A stretch of 64,000 bases of DNA from Euglena gracilis (lineage: Eukaryota > Euglenida > Euglenophyceae > Euglenales): assembly GCA_039621445.1 (NCBI GenBank), contig CP154956.1, forward strand, positions 45,737,291-45,801,290. The letters run 5' to 3'. The position numbers and the translations under genes were made by a program. Positions 40,363-50,828 of this stretch are shown here, piece by piece. The stretch's first letter is position 1. Each line of letters opens with the position of its first letter. The notes beneath the pieces are model-generated. The model was given only the letters and a program-made list of their open reading frames with translations, did no database searches and was not told where the DNA came from.

Positions 40363-41270
40363 TGCCATTGTGAGGCCATACCTTGCTCGCCGGCGATTTG
40401 TTGTGTGATTTTTCGCTGCGCTTGGTTAGGAGGTCCCGCTTGGTGCCTTTTTTTATTTGGAGTTGGCTGATTCTTAACTTGTCCTTCGACACTCAGAAGA
40501 AAGGAAAAGAGTTCACGAACGAAGAAGAACCAAGAAAACAAGTCAATATCAATTCAATATCCAGAAGGACACGAACCAGACGAACATCAATTGAAAAGTC
40601 AATTATCAAAATTCAATTTGTACTTCAATGAGCAGTGCATTAGAAAAGAAATTTGAATTCTATGGCCGCGGACGTCCTGGAGCAGTGGCCGCAGAAGGAG
40701 AACTCGGAGATGCGGTCGACACGTGGAAAACCGTGGTCGTTATCCCCCCCGGACCCCCACCCCAGAAATTTACCAGCACAAACCCCGCCAATGACGGCCA
40801 CAGTCCTTGGACCACTGTGGCCAGAAGGGCCAAAAAATCAATCAAGGTCAAAAAATCGATAATTTCAAAATATCTCGAAAACGCCGGGGAGTCGGAGGGG
40901 AGTTTGGAAAATTAAAGAGGACGTACATTCCCAACTTTGGCTTCTTCCCGCGGAGGCCTTTTGACGTTCTTGCGCGCGTTTTGGTCTTTTCGTTGCGGTC
41001 GTCGTGCGGGGGTTGCGTTTTTTCTGCTTGGGTCTATTGTTGTAGGCGGGCTTGTTTGCGACAAGGGGGCTAGGTTATCTCCACTTTGTTTTTGGTGTGA
41101 GTTTGCGAAAAAATTAAATATGAGAGAAGGAAGTAAAAAAGTGGGGTGTACGGACTTGGCGCACTCCTCCTCCCTGAGGGCCCTCTCACTCGATCACTCC
41201 CTTACCTTTCTACCCCCTCTCTCTCTTGCACTCCCTACGGCACTTCCTCACTACTAACCCAAGTCGGGTC
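40363..41270. other. Unique spacer, no gene recognised
   Basis: A plus-strand frame at 40,628-40,915 starts MSSALEKKFEFYGRGRPGAV but soon merges into satellite-like words (AAAATATCTCGAAAACGCCG). It is probably chance. Confidence 0.35.
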
Positions 41271-42180
41271 GATCGATACGATAGGGTATGCGGGGTTTGG
41301 GCCAAACTACCGCATAGCCCGAGATACGGCCGTTTTGTGGTTTTGGGCCAGTTGGGCCAGTTTTGGCCATTTCGGGCCCGTTCGGGGCCCGAAACCGTAA
41401 TTTGCCCGTATCTCGGGCTAGACGGGGAGTTGGAGCCCAAACCAGGGGGTCAATGATTAGATTTAGGGGGGGGGGTTGACCGTTTTTTTGGGTTCCCGGG
41501 GTCTGGTTGTGCCATTTTGGGCCATTTTTGGGTATTCGGGGACCCATGCGGGGGTTTGAGGGCCGCCGGGCTGGGGTCCAAAAATCGAAAATTTCAAAAT
41601 ATCTCGAAAACGAAGCGGAGTTGAGGAAAAGTGACGGCGACCTCATTTGACGACCTTGGAACGCCCGATCGATCGGTATGCGCGGTTTAGGACAACTCCT
41701 TGCCTAGCCCGAGATACGGCCGTTTTGGGGGTTTTGGGCCCGTTTTGCCAGTTCTGGCCCGTTCAGGGCCCAAAACCGTAAATTGGCCATATCTCGGGCT
41801 AGACGGGGAGTTGGTACCCAAACTGGGGGTCAAACATTACGTTTAGGGGGGGGTTTTGACCGTTTTTTGGGGTTCCCGGGGTCTGGTTGTGCGATTTTGG
41901 GCCATTTTTGGGTATTCGGGGACCCCACCGCGCGCCGTCAGGGCGGCTGGGCGAGGGGGGGTCGGGTGGCAGGTCGGGACCCAAAATTTTGAAAAAAATT
42001 TTTTCGCTCAAAAACACTTTTTTTCACTTCAGAACATCAAAAAAGTGTTTTTGAGCGAAAAAAAATTTACCGACCCGGACCCCCCCATGCCCCCCCCCCC
42101 CCCGTGGCTGGGGCCCGGCCGGTGGACTTAGCCATTTTTGGGACAAAAAGTCAAAAAAATTCAAAATTTTTTTTTCGCTT
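41270..42180. repeat. Tandem repeat of about 400 bp, two units, with hairpin
   Basis: Two units share GCCCGAGATACGGCCGTTTT, CTCGGGCTAGACGGGGAGTT, GTTCCCGGGGTCTGGTTGTG and GGGTATTCGGGGACCC. A hairpin with CGCTCAAAAACACTTTTTTT arms at 42,006-42,062 matches that at 15,910-15,970. Confidence 0.75.
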
Positions 42181-42199
42181 AAAACCATGATTTTTGACC

Positions 42200-43140
42200 T
42201 CCCGGACCTGAAAAAAGTGTTTTCGAGCCAAAAATTAGCGTTTTTCGACCTTCCAGCGCCCCTTTTTGGGCTGCCAACCCATTGATTTTAGGTCAAAACC
42301 GGGTCAAAAAAGTCAAAAAAAATCGAAAATTTTTTTTTGCCCGAAACAATGTTTTTTGGCCTCCCGGACCCAGAAAAACTGTTTTTGAGCCGAAAACGAG
42401 CGTTTTTCGACCCGCCAGCGCCCCGTTTTGGGCCGCCGACCCATTGACTTTGGGTCAAACCCGGGTCGAAAAAGTCGAAAAAAATCGAAAAATTTTTTTT
42501 TGCCCCAAACGATGTTTTTGGGCCTCCCGGACCCGAAAAAACTGTTTTTGAGCCGAAAACGAGCGTTTTTCGACCCGCCAGCGCCCCGTTTTGGGCCGCC
42601 GACCCATTCACTTTGGGTCAAAACCGGGTCAAAAAAGTCGGAAAAAATCGAAATTTTTTTTTTGCCCGAAACGATGTTTTTTGGCCTCCCGGACCCGAAA
42701 AAACTGTTTTTGAGCCGAAAACGAGCGTTTTTCGACCCGCCAGCGCCCCGTTTTGGGCCGCCGACCCATTCACTTTGGGTCAAAACCGGGTCAAAAAAGT
42801 CGAAAAAAATCGAAAAATTTTATTTTGCCCCAAACGATGTTTTTTGGCCTCCCAGACCTGGAAAAACTGTTTTTGAGCCGAAAACGAGCGTTTTTCGACC
42901 CGCCAGCGCCCCGTTTTGGGCCGCCGACCCGTTGACTTTGGGTCAAAACCGGGTCGAAAAAGTCGAAAAAAATCGAAAATTTTTTTTTTGCTCGAAACGA
43001 TGTTTTTTGGCCTCCCGAACCCAGAAAAACTGTTTTTGAGCCGAAAACGAGCGCTTTTCGACCCGCCGGCGCCCCGTTTTGGGCCGCCGACCCATTGACT
43101 TTGGGTCAAAACCGGGTCAAAAAAGTCGGAAAAAATCATT
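42200..43140. repeat. 163-bp satellite array, about 6 units
   Basis: Opposite orientation to 39.4-40.4 kb. The two arrays face one another across 1.9 kb. The 163-bp spacing is exact between 42,590 and 42,753 and again to 42,916. Confidence 0.9.
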
Positions 43141-43144
43141 TCAG

Positions 43145-43300
43145 TCAAAAGAGCTCCATGGGGTGTGCCGGTATGTATGGAAGGGTCAATGAAGGGGTGG
43201 GTGCGCGCTTATCAAGAGCTCAGCACTATTCAAAACCTGGTCAATGAAGGGGTGGGTGCGCGCTTATTAAGAGCTCAGCACTATTCAAAACCTGGTCCGG
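43145..43300. repeat. GAGCTC terminal block, tandem
   Basis: The block is complete and its second half (TCAATGAAGGGGTGGGTGCG to AAAACCTGGTC) is repeated at once. It closes the satellite array. Confidence 0.8.
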
Positions 43301-45430
43301 ACCACCCCCCCCCCCCCTAGATGTTGGGAGGGGGGGGTCCGGACCCCCCCACCCCCCCCTCCTTGACAGGTGCCAAAAATAGCAGAAAATTTTCTTCCGG
43401 CGCTGCGCGCCGGAAAATGAGCAAAAAACACCCCTTTTGCTGACTTTTGGCCATATTGCCCATTTTTTGATGTGTTGGTGTTTTCCCCCAAAAACATGTT
43501 CAAAAATTTCAAAAAATGAGCATTTTTGGATCAATTTTCAAAGAAAAATCAGGGTTTTTTGACCGATTCCGACCCGATTTCCGGCCCTTTGCCCGTCCAT
43601 GAAATCGAAAAAATTTCGGCCCCCCCTCAGTTTCGAGGTAGGAGGGGAGGTCCGACCCACCCCCCCCCTCCGTGTCGGGAGGGGGGGGGGTCCGACCCCC
43701 CCCCCCTCAAGGCTTCCCATCCATCCCTGGGGTAGGTCTGTTACCAAGCATGAAGCACAAAAAAGTTGTTAGCCTCTGAAAATTGACATACCAAAAGTGT
43801 GTGCTGCGTCCAAGGGTCAAACAAAGGTGGGTGTGCAGCAGACCACTGATGTGCGCAGCCGAAGGAATGCGGACAACAGGCTCGTGGTGATGCTGTGCGA
43901 TTAAGAGCTCAAGGAGATCCTCAGTGGCATACTGCAGTTTTTTCGGCGATCCTTCTGGGCTGGCCATTCGGTCGATGTGTGATCGTGTGTATCGACACAC
44001 TTTTTAGCTCCGCAAAGTTCGCTCCCAGCAGTTCGCGATCCACAACGTTCGCGATCCACAACTGCCCATGACGCACCCGACATTCTCCCAGTGCAAGCCC
44101 CAACATACCCTGTGTTGCACCCCCAATCCATTTGTGGGCTTGAAAACAGTTACGTGGTCGTCAGATGCATTGTAAAAAAATTACCCCAAACAACTCCGCT
44201 CACATGGCAGGCAGGGTTTTCTGATGACGGAATTTTATTGCATTTTAATTGCACAGAAAATCCTGGCAAATTACCCAGGGCTGGAAAGCGCACAAGGACT
44301 TGTCATATGACCCGGGTGTTCGGACCATTGATTCACTCTTTTATTTTTTTTATTTTATTATGTTTTTTTTTTTGGATTTTTATTACTTTATATTACTTTT
44401 TTAATTTTTTTTTTATTTTTTTATTTATTCTTTTTTTTGTTTTCATGTTTCGGACATTTTGATTCACTTAAGCCCTGTGTGACCCCTCCCCCCGGGGGGG
44501 TTGGGTGGGTTTGGCCCCCCTGGGGTCACCAAGTGAATCCATGGTTCGGACGTGGTGTGACCGTCCCACACTGGGATTTACCCCTGAAGAGGACAGTCTG
44601 GATCAGGGAGACTTTCATTCAGTTCTGAAAGCTCCCCTGTGAGGAACGTGGGTGTGCTGTATGTCGAGAGATGCAACTGCCCCTGTGTATGGTGGTGGGG
44701 ATGTCGATCGAAACGATACGCAAAACGAAAACCCACCCGACCCCAGCTAGGGAAGGTCAGAAAATTTTCTTTCGTTTCATGGTCTGTCTGTTTCACTCCT
44801 GCACGTAGCTGGGGACAGTGATTGAGTGTGAAGGAGGAGAATTTGGGGTACCGCGTTTGGCTTGGACGGGATGAGAGAAAATTCAAGTGCAGATGCTGAG
44901 ATGTGTATCAGATAAGACGTACAAACTCACAGAAGAGTTACGTCACACTGTGTGGGGCGGAGAGGAGCGACCATCCCCCCCCCTACCCCTTGAGGCATTT
45001 TTTTGGGGGGAGCACGCCGTCGGCCAGCCGTGTGACTCACAGGAAAATGACCCAAGCCACAGCCTTGCAATGCGGAAGCAATTTCACCATTAATCTCCCT
45101 TCGGGGTCATGTTCATCGTTGGTGGAGGCTGCATTTTTGCTCGTTTGAATTAATTTTTCGCCAATTTTTGTCAATTTTGCCAATTTTGGACTTTTTTTGA
45201 CAAATTCTGGCCATTTCGGCCAACCCCCCATCGCAAATGTGATGCCGCTTGTGCACGCTGCGGTTGGAGGCTCACAGCCTTTGTCTTGGACTGTTTTGGC
45301 GGAATGGGCCAAGAAGGCCGCACGTTGATGTCCACCCTCCCGAAAGCCCTTTTGGGCCAACGGGAGGGGTGGCTCCAACGGCAAGTAGAAGCAGATGTCT
45401 GGCAAGGGTTGTCCCTGACATTGGCAAAAG
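43300..45430. other. C/G-run blocks and T-rich tract, no gene recognised
   Basis: Runs such as GGTCCGGACCCCCCC at 43,300-43,370 and 43,620-43,700 are palindromic. At 44,338-44,455 is a T-rich tract of TTTTATT units. Between 44,470 and 44,520 a C/G-run palindrome occurs with AAGTGAATCC/GATTCACTTAAG words on each side. No coding region could be supported. Confidence 0.45.
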
Positions 45431-45735
45431 AAATCAAAAAAGTCGAAAAAATACAAAAAAATTGCCCGAAACGATGTTTTTTTTGGCCTCCCGGACCCAG
45501 AAAAACTGTTTTTTGAGCCGAAAATGAGAGTTTTTCGACCCGCTAGCGCCCCGTTTCGGGCACAAAACCCTTGCATTTCAGTCAAAAGAGCTCCATGGAG
45601 TGGGCCGGTGTATATGGGGGGGGGGTCAATCAAGGGGTGGGTGCGCGCTTATCAATGAAGGGGTGGGTGCGCGCTTATCAATGAAGGGGTGGGTGCGCGC
45701 ATTCCAACAGCTCAGCACTCAAAACCTGGTCACTT
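45430..45735. repeat. Satellite fragment and tandem GAGCTC block
   Basis: Less than one satellite unit is followed by the terminal block, in which TCAATGAAGGGGTGGGTGCG is present three times in tandem. Confidence 0.75.
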
Positions 45736-45796
45736 AAGGGGGGGTTCAAAGGGCCCGGTTGCCAAAGGGGTCAATGACTGCCACCCTTCCTCACAG

Positions 45797-47340
45797 GACA
45801 TGAAGCAAACCAAGCTTTCATTTGTTCCTGTTGCCAAGATGGCTGATTGTTGTGGGGAAGGGACCGTCGTGGTGCCTGCCTCGTCTTCCATGGAGGTGCA
45901 GGAACCCGCTCAGCGGTTCACCCATTTTGGTAATTTTGCTTGTTCTCTCGTAATTGAAAATCATTTCGCAAAGTGATGGGTCGTGGCAGCAGTGATGGTG
46001 GTGTGTTTGTTTTTGGTTGGTTTTTGGCTCGGGTGCATAAAGAAGATTTTTTTGTTTCATTTATGTTATAGAAAAAGAAAAAACCGCAAATGAAAAATCT
46101 CTGGGTGGAACCCTGATTTTGAAGCTGTTACCCCGTTGTTGCCTACGGCCGTCAACGAGGAAGCAGTGCTGAACCCTGGGAAGAAGGTCCGGAGGGAGAT
46201 AAACATTGGAGGGAAGGTTGCCGTTCTCCACCATTTCCAAGTTCAAGGAAACTTCAAAAGAACTACCCTAAAGAAGTTCCCTGAGATCAGCGCGTCCACA
46301 CTGAGAAGAGGATCAAAAGGAAGGGGGCAGACCTGCACTGAAAAAGAGAGTGCGTGGGCCATCTAAGTATGCCGAGCTATGGACGGCGGTCTACAATTTC
46401 TTTGTTGAGGTGCGTGAGGGATAGTTGGCAGCTTGTTTTTTTTGGACGCTGTTTTTTTGTTGTTTTTTTAATTTTAACAATGTTTTTTTTAAAAAAAACA
46501 AAAAAAACGCCAACAAGGTTTTGCTTGGAAAAATTTTTGAATGCATATTTTCAATCATTTTTGGCAAGTTTTGGGTCATTTTGCCAAAAAACTTCCTTTC
46601 ACAAAAAAATGAAAAAAGTCATAAAGTTGCATTTTTTGTTTGCACTTTTTGGATGTTTTTGACCATTTTTGGGCAAATTTTGAACTTAGTAGGATTCAAA
46701 ATATGGTTTGGGTGTTTCATAACGAGTTTTTTTAAATTAAAATTTCCTTTTGTTTGTTTGATGTTTTTTTTGGTGTTTTTTTCTTCAAAAAGACACGTTG
46801 TTTTGTTTTTTTAAAAAAATCGCCAACTATGGCCTGAGGTGAATGGCCTTGTCTCCCGGGACCTCCTGGAAGCATTCATCTTGACGCAAGCACCTAGAGC
46901 TGTCAAAGTTTTTTTTCAACATTCCCATACATCACCTTGGAGGCAAAACCTTGGAGGTTCCCCCCCCTGCACCACATGCACACAAGAGGATGTATGAAGG
47001 CAACACAATCCGGTCGGGACGAGTTCTCTGGCAACGGTGGAGAGGTGCTATGGTGTGGTGTACCGACGTTCGGCAGGGGCAAAACGGATGGATCACCGGG
47101 GATATATTCCTTGACTGGGTGAAACACACAGTTGGTGATACGGAGAAGGCGGTCGAAAGGATTTCACGGCGGGTAGCACAGCTTCACCCTGACCGTGCCC
47201 CAGGCCCAGGGAAATGTCTCTTTTGGCCTTCGCCGCAAGGAGAACCTCCTCATGAACTCCCTGTGCGCTCACAGGTCAGCGGTAGCTATACTGAGAGGGC
47301 ATACAAAGAGCTGCTGTTCGGTGACATGATCAGAGGTTAG
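45797..47340 (+). pseudogene. Pogo/CENP-B-like transposase, split and broken
   Basis: The first segment (45,800-45,930) reads MKQTKLSFVPVAKMADCCGE and ends near a GTAATTTT donor. The next (46,128-46,360) has a helix-turn-helix of the Psq/CENP-B type: GGKVAVLHHFQVQGNFKRTT then KKFPEISASTLRR, and in a second frame KKRVRGPSKYAELWTAVYNF, like the basic start of a second DNA-binding domain. A hAT-type MITE (46,420-46,831) separates this from a segment with GWITGDIFLDWVKH, resembling the W-M-T-x-x-x-F-x-x-W motif of pogo/Tigger transposases. The DDE residues could not be placed. Non-functional as read. Confidence 0.55.
46420..46831. mobile_element. Diverged hAT-type MITE within pogo-like gene
   Basis: The ends are GATAGTTGGC and GCCAACTATG. 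The flanking octamers are GCGTGAGG and GCCTGAGG, seven of eight identical, as expected of an older 8-bp duplication. A close relative lies at 24,392-24,781. Confidence 0.8.
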
Positions 47341-47390
47341 TGGAAGTGAGCGAGGCTCATCTTCGATATATACAGTGCGCAGGGGGGGAG

Positions 47391-47814
47391 CATAGCTGGC
47401 TTTTTTTGTTTTTTTTTAAAAAAAAAGTTTTTTTTTGTTTTTTATTAAAAAAAAAAGGGCAAAAAAACGGCAAAAAAAACAAAGGGGAAAATGATGGTCC
47501 AAATTTTGCCTTTGATCGCAAAGGTGAGCCAATCTTAGCTCAAATGACTTGAAAACCAATAATTTTGGTTGTCTTCAACAAGAATGGTCAAAATAGGGCA
47601 TTTTTCTGCCATTTTGGGATGTTTCAACTTGAAACGTCCCAAATTTGGTGTCTTTCTCTGACCGAGGATGGGCAAAAAAAGCTAAAATTAAAGCAAAATT
47701 TTTTTTTGCCCTGGACCCTCAATGGCGTTTTTTTTGTTTTTTTAAAAAAAACATATTTTTTTTTAAAAAAAACGTGTTTTTTTTGACTTCGTTTTAAACA
47801 AAGTGCCAGCTATG
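47391..47814. mobile_element. hAT-type MITE, 8-bp duplication GGGGGGAG
   Basis: The ends are CATAGCTGGC and GCCAGCTATG. GGGGGGAG is present on both sides (47,383-47,390 and 47,815-47,822). The core lacks a segment of about 20 bp present in other copies (around GAAACCATTCC). Confidence 0.9.
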
Positions 47815-48140
47815 GGGGGGAGTGTGCGTGTCCTTTGGCTTCCGTTGCCGCCCATGGCGAGGGGGTCCCGGACGGAGGAGGGGGGGGTAAAATGGCGTGG
47901 CGAGGGGGTCGGTGAGGGGGGGAGGGGTGTGCCGACCCCCTGTTGACGAGGACCCCTTCTTGTTAGCATTTTGTGGGGAGGTTTGTGGCTGTGATGGCAA
48001 CGTGTTAGCAACGGTTGTTTTGAGGGGAATGAGTTAGCAACGGGGGTGCAAGTTTGGTCGGTTATGAACTGTATGGCACACGAGAAGCTGTGGAACTAGA
48101 TGGAGTGTCCATTTGGAAGTCAGTGGAGAGGTCAGTGAAG
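47815..48140. repeat. CTCGCCACGCC block, inverted, and spacer
   Basis: GGCGAGGGGGTCCCGGACGG and GGCGTGGCGAGGGGGTCGGT mirror the blocks at 18.4 and 31.1 kb. The hAT-type MITE inserted at its G-run edge. No gene. Confidence 0.6.
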
Positions 48141-48400
48141 AAGCCGGTTTTGACCCAAAGTGAATGGATTGCGGCCCAAAACGGGGCGCTGGCGGGTCAA
48201 AAAACACTCATTTTCGGCTCAAGAACAGTTTTTCCGGGTCCGGGAGGCCAAAAAAACATCGTTTCGGGCAAAAAAAAAGTTTGATTTTTTTCGACTTTTT
48301 TGACCCGGTTTTGATCCAAAGTGAATGGGTTGCGGCCCAAAACGGGGCGCTGGCGGGTCGAAAAACGCTCATTTTCGGCTCAAAAACATTTTTTCGGGGT
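48140..48400. repeat. 163-bp satellite, about 1.6 units, inverted
   Basis: Isolated units far from the main arrays, with GAATGGATTGCGGCCCAAAA. They end abruptly at CTCAAAAACATTTTTTCGGG. Confidence 0.8.
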
Positions 48401-48409
48401 TTAGCAACA

Positions 48410-49200
48410 CAGACTCTGACCTAAGTCTGTGTTTCTAAACACGACTCTGACCCAGAAAACTGTGTTCAGAATATCTGCACCCCAAAACATCCCTTTGATG
48501 CAAAAAAAAAACCAAAGATATTCAGCTCAGACCCGAAGGTCTCCATTGTAGCAAGTGCAGCCGTGGAGACTTGGCTGCAAGAGGTTGCGGACACTATATC
48601 GAGAACTGTGTCCCAGACGCCGGTTCGGGCGTGAAACCTGTGCCTGGGACGCCGGTTCGGGCGGTACAGGCACAGGTTTCACGCACGAACCGGCGTCCGG
48701 GACACAGTTTTTGAAACCGTGGCTAGGGGGCTCCGGTTTCATGCCCGAACCGGCGGCTGAGGACTCACGGCCAATTTCGCCTAAAATACCCATGTTTGGG
48801 GCAGTTTTGGGGGACTTTGGTCCAAATGGGCCGCCGGTCAAAAATTGCAGATTTCACACTTATGAAGTTACCCATGTTACCCATTAATTGAAAGCTCTTC
48901 TCAAGGGCTTTCGACAGATGGCCACAGGAATCGACCGTAATGCACGCAGCGCTTATTTTCAGCGATCGTGTATTCCAAAATTTGACATCCTAATTTGTCA
49001 AATCCCACAGCTCAGGCTGCATATTGCATAACAAATGAAAGGTCTTGCCAACACCTGTCGCTTGGTATCCACAGAACTCAGCCAGATTGCAAAGCGCTCC
49101 CAAAATCAGCGATCGCATTTTTCCGCATTTTTCGGACCCCAATTGCATATCTGAAATTCCACTTTTCAGCTGCCATGTTGTCCATCGATCGAAAGTACTT
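48410..49200. repeat. Hairpin block and degenerate unit, no gene
   Basis: At 48,410-48,470 are ACACAGACTCTGACC/ACGACTCTGACC words. At 48,600-48,715 alternate GACGCCGGTTCGGGC and GCACGAACCGGCGTC. The phrase GCGGACACTATATC stands directly before this block and also before the hairpin at 20,403. From 48,850 onward, GAAAGCTCTTCTCAAG and GAAAGTACTTTTCAAG link it to the 32.7-33.2 kb repeat. Confidence 0.55.
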
Positions 49201-49377
49201 TTCAAGGATGCTGCGTGGTATTATATTTCAGAAATTCTCCAAAATTGGCCAAAAGGAAATCGTTCCTCAAAAAACCCCAATTTTTGGCCAAAGACCACCC
49301 AAAAACTGCTCAAATATGATTGCCACCTTTCTACAAACCCTTTTGGACACTTTTTGGCACTTTTTATTTTGGGTCCC

Positions 49378-49492
49378 CCAGACGCCGGTTTCACGCCCGA
49401 ACCAGCGTCTGGGACGCCGGTTCGGCGTAGAAATTTCCCGCCCGAACCGGCGTCCCAGACGCCGGTTCGGGCATGCCCCAGACACGGTTTCA
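49378..49492. repeat. GACGCCGGTTCGGGC hairpin block beside YR-PHD gene
   Basis: Four alternating inverted words (GACGCCGGTT...AACCGGCGTC) end 12 bp from the stop codon of the YR-PHD gene. It may be a terminal structure of that element or an independent insertion. Confidence 0.7.
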
Positions 49493-49504
49493 AAACGGGC
49501 AACG

Positions 49505-49822
49505 TCAACGTCGAGGCTCACCCAAGCACCTTGGACATCCCCAACTCCCATGGCGTAGGGGTAACAGGAGGTTAGCACATTTGAGATGCCAATATTCCTT
49601 ACACACATCACACATCACAGGGCGAAGTCCCCCCCTTCTCCCAAGCTCACAAAAACACTTTGCGCACGGTTGGTCTTCCATTTTCACCTCCGTATCCACA
49701 ATCACGGCCCTTGCCCCCAAGAATGGGTTCGGTAGATTGTCCATAACAACAGCAGGTGACGGCAGGGGGTTAGGCCGTGCCTGCCAAACAGCAATCCTAT
49801 GCAGCGCCTTCTGCCTGTCCAA
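49505..49822 (-). CDS. PHD-finger C-terminal exon of the recombinase gene
   Basis: The zinc ligands fall in canonical order with spacing C-x2-C, 14 residues, C-x2-C-x4-H-x2-C, 14 residues, C-x2-C, and a tryptophan two residues before the last pair (GSWGCPRC). This is the cleanest PHD finger in the window. The frame extends upstream through DDGVILSQYRLSQYLD, which shows it is not an independent short gene. One G-run slip separates it from the preceding exon. Confidence 0.75.
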   Translation of the reverse strand: MDRQKALHRIAVWQARPNPLPSPAVVMDNLPNPFLGARAVIVDTEVKMEDQPCAKCFCELGRRGGLRPVMCDVCKEYWHLKCANLLLPLRHGSWGCPRCLGEPRR

Positions 49823-50720
49823 GTATTGGGAGAGGCGGTACTGGCTCAGAATGACGCCATCGTCTGCAGTATCCTCCTCCCCGCCAACGGCGTTGGCGGA
49901 ACACCCTCAAGCGTCGATGGTGACTGAGATATAAAAATGTTGTAAAGGGAAAACGATATTGTTGAAACCTGTGGAACTTCTGGGATGGAGCGTTCAGGCA
50001 CAGGCTCACACTCAGGCTCAGGTTGTGGCTCTGGCGTAGCACAGCGTTGCCTCTTCTCGGGAAGCTATGAAAATCGGAATTATTGGAGATGGAGAAAGTT
50101 GCAAACCTCACAAGGTGTGTGTTGTTCCTCTGTTGGCACCGGGGGAGGTGGGAGGAGCAGAGTATCTTGCACAGGCTGGGGCTGAGAAGAATGGGAGTTG
50201 AAAACGGAAAGTGATGACTGGTTGGCACACCGCCAAAATGGCAGCTGCACGGTTTTGAACGCTGCTATCTGCACGATGATATCGATCCATGGTGCGGGGA
50301 CGCACACCAACGTAGTGTGCAGCCTCATGAAGAGAAATGGTGGAAGAATTTGCCAACTTGGTGAAGACCACACGCCGTGCCACATCCTTGAACGTTACTG
50401 GACGCTCTAGGACTTGCCGCACCCACAGTGCCACTCCTCGACATGTGGCATATGACATTCCGGTTGGTGGCATTTTTTTTGCGACTCTTATGGATCGAAA
50501 AAAGGAGATCCGATTGATCGGGGTTTGGCCCAAGCAAAAAAAAGTTGACGCTTCAACGCCCTGACGGCACATAACTTTGGGTTCGGATGCTCCATCACCC
50601 TTTGGTGATGGTTCGGCTTGCTGACATTTTTTTGGTTCCCCTTCAAGTTTTTCATTGTCCCCAGAACCAAGTCAGCAAAGCGGCGCCCATCTCTCCGAAC
50701 ACAAAGTTACCCACGGTGAG

Positions 50721-50828
50721 CCGTTCGAATGCCTCGGGACGTTGGCCCAACGCAAAAGCCAAAACCAAAAGGTTCCGTTCGAATGCCTCGGGACGTTGGC
50801 CCAACGTAAAAGCCAAAACCAAAAGGTT
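50721..50828. repeat. 54-bp in-frame tandem duplication over catalytic arginine
   Basis: Two copies, 50,721-50,774 and 50,775-50,828, differ at one or a few bases. Each encodes NLLVLAF.LGQRPEAFER, so the recombinase would carry its first active-site strand twice. Confidence 0.9.

Noticed and set aside
39613-40408. Long open frames in the 163-bp satellite on both strands
   Set aside because: The same peptide words appear in all frames and both strands, and the 163-bp period breaks frame at every unit.
44330-44460. T-rich tract as a retroelement poly(A) tail
   Set aside because: No reverse transcriptase or target duplication is visible nearby on either strand.
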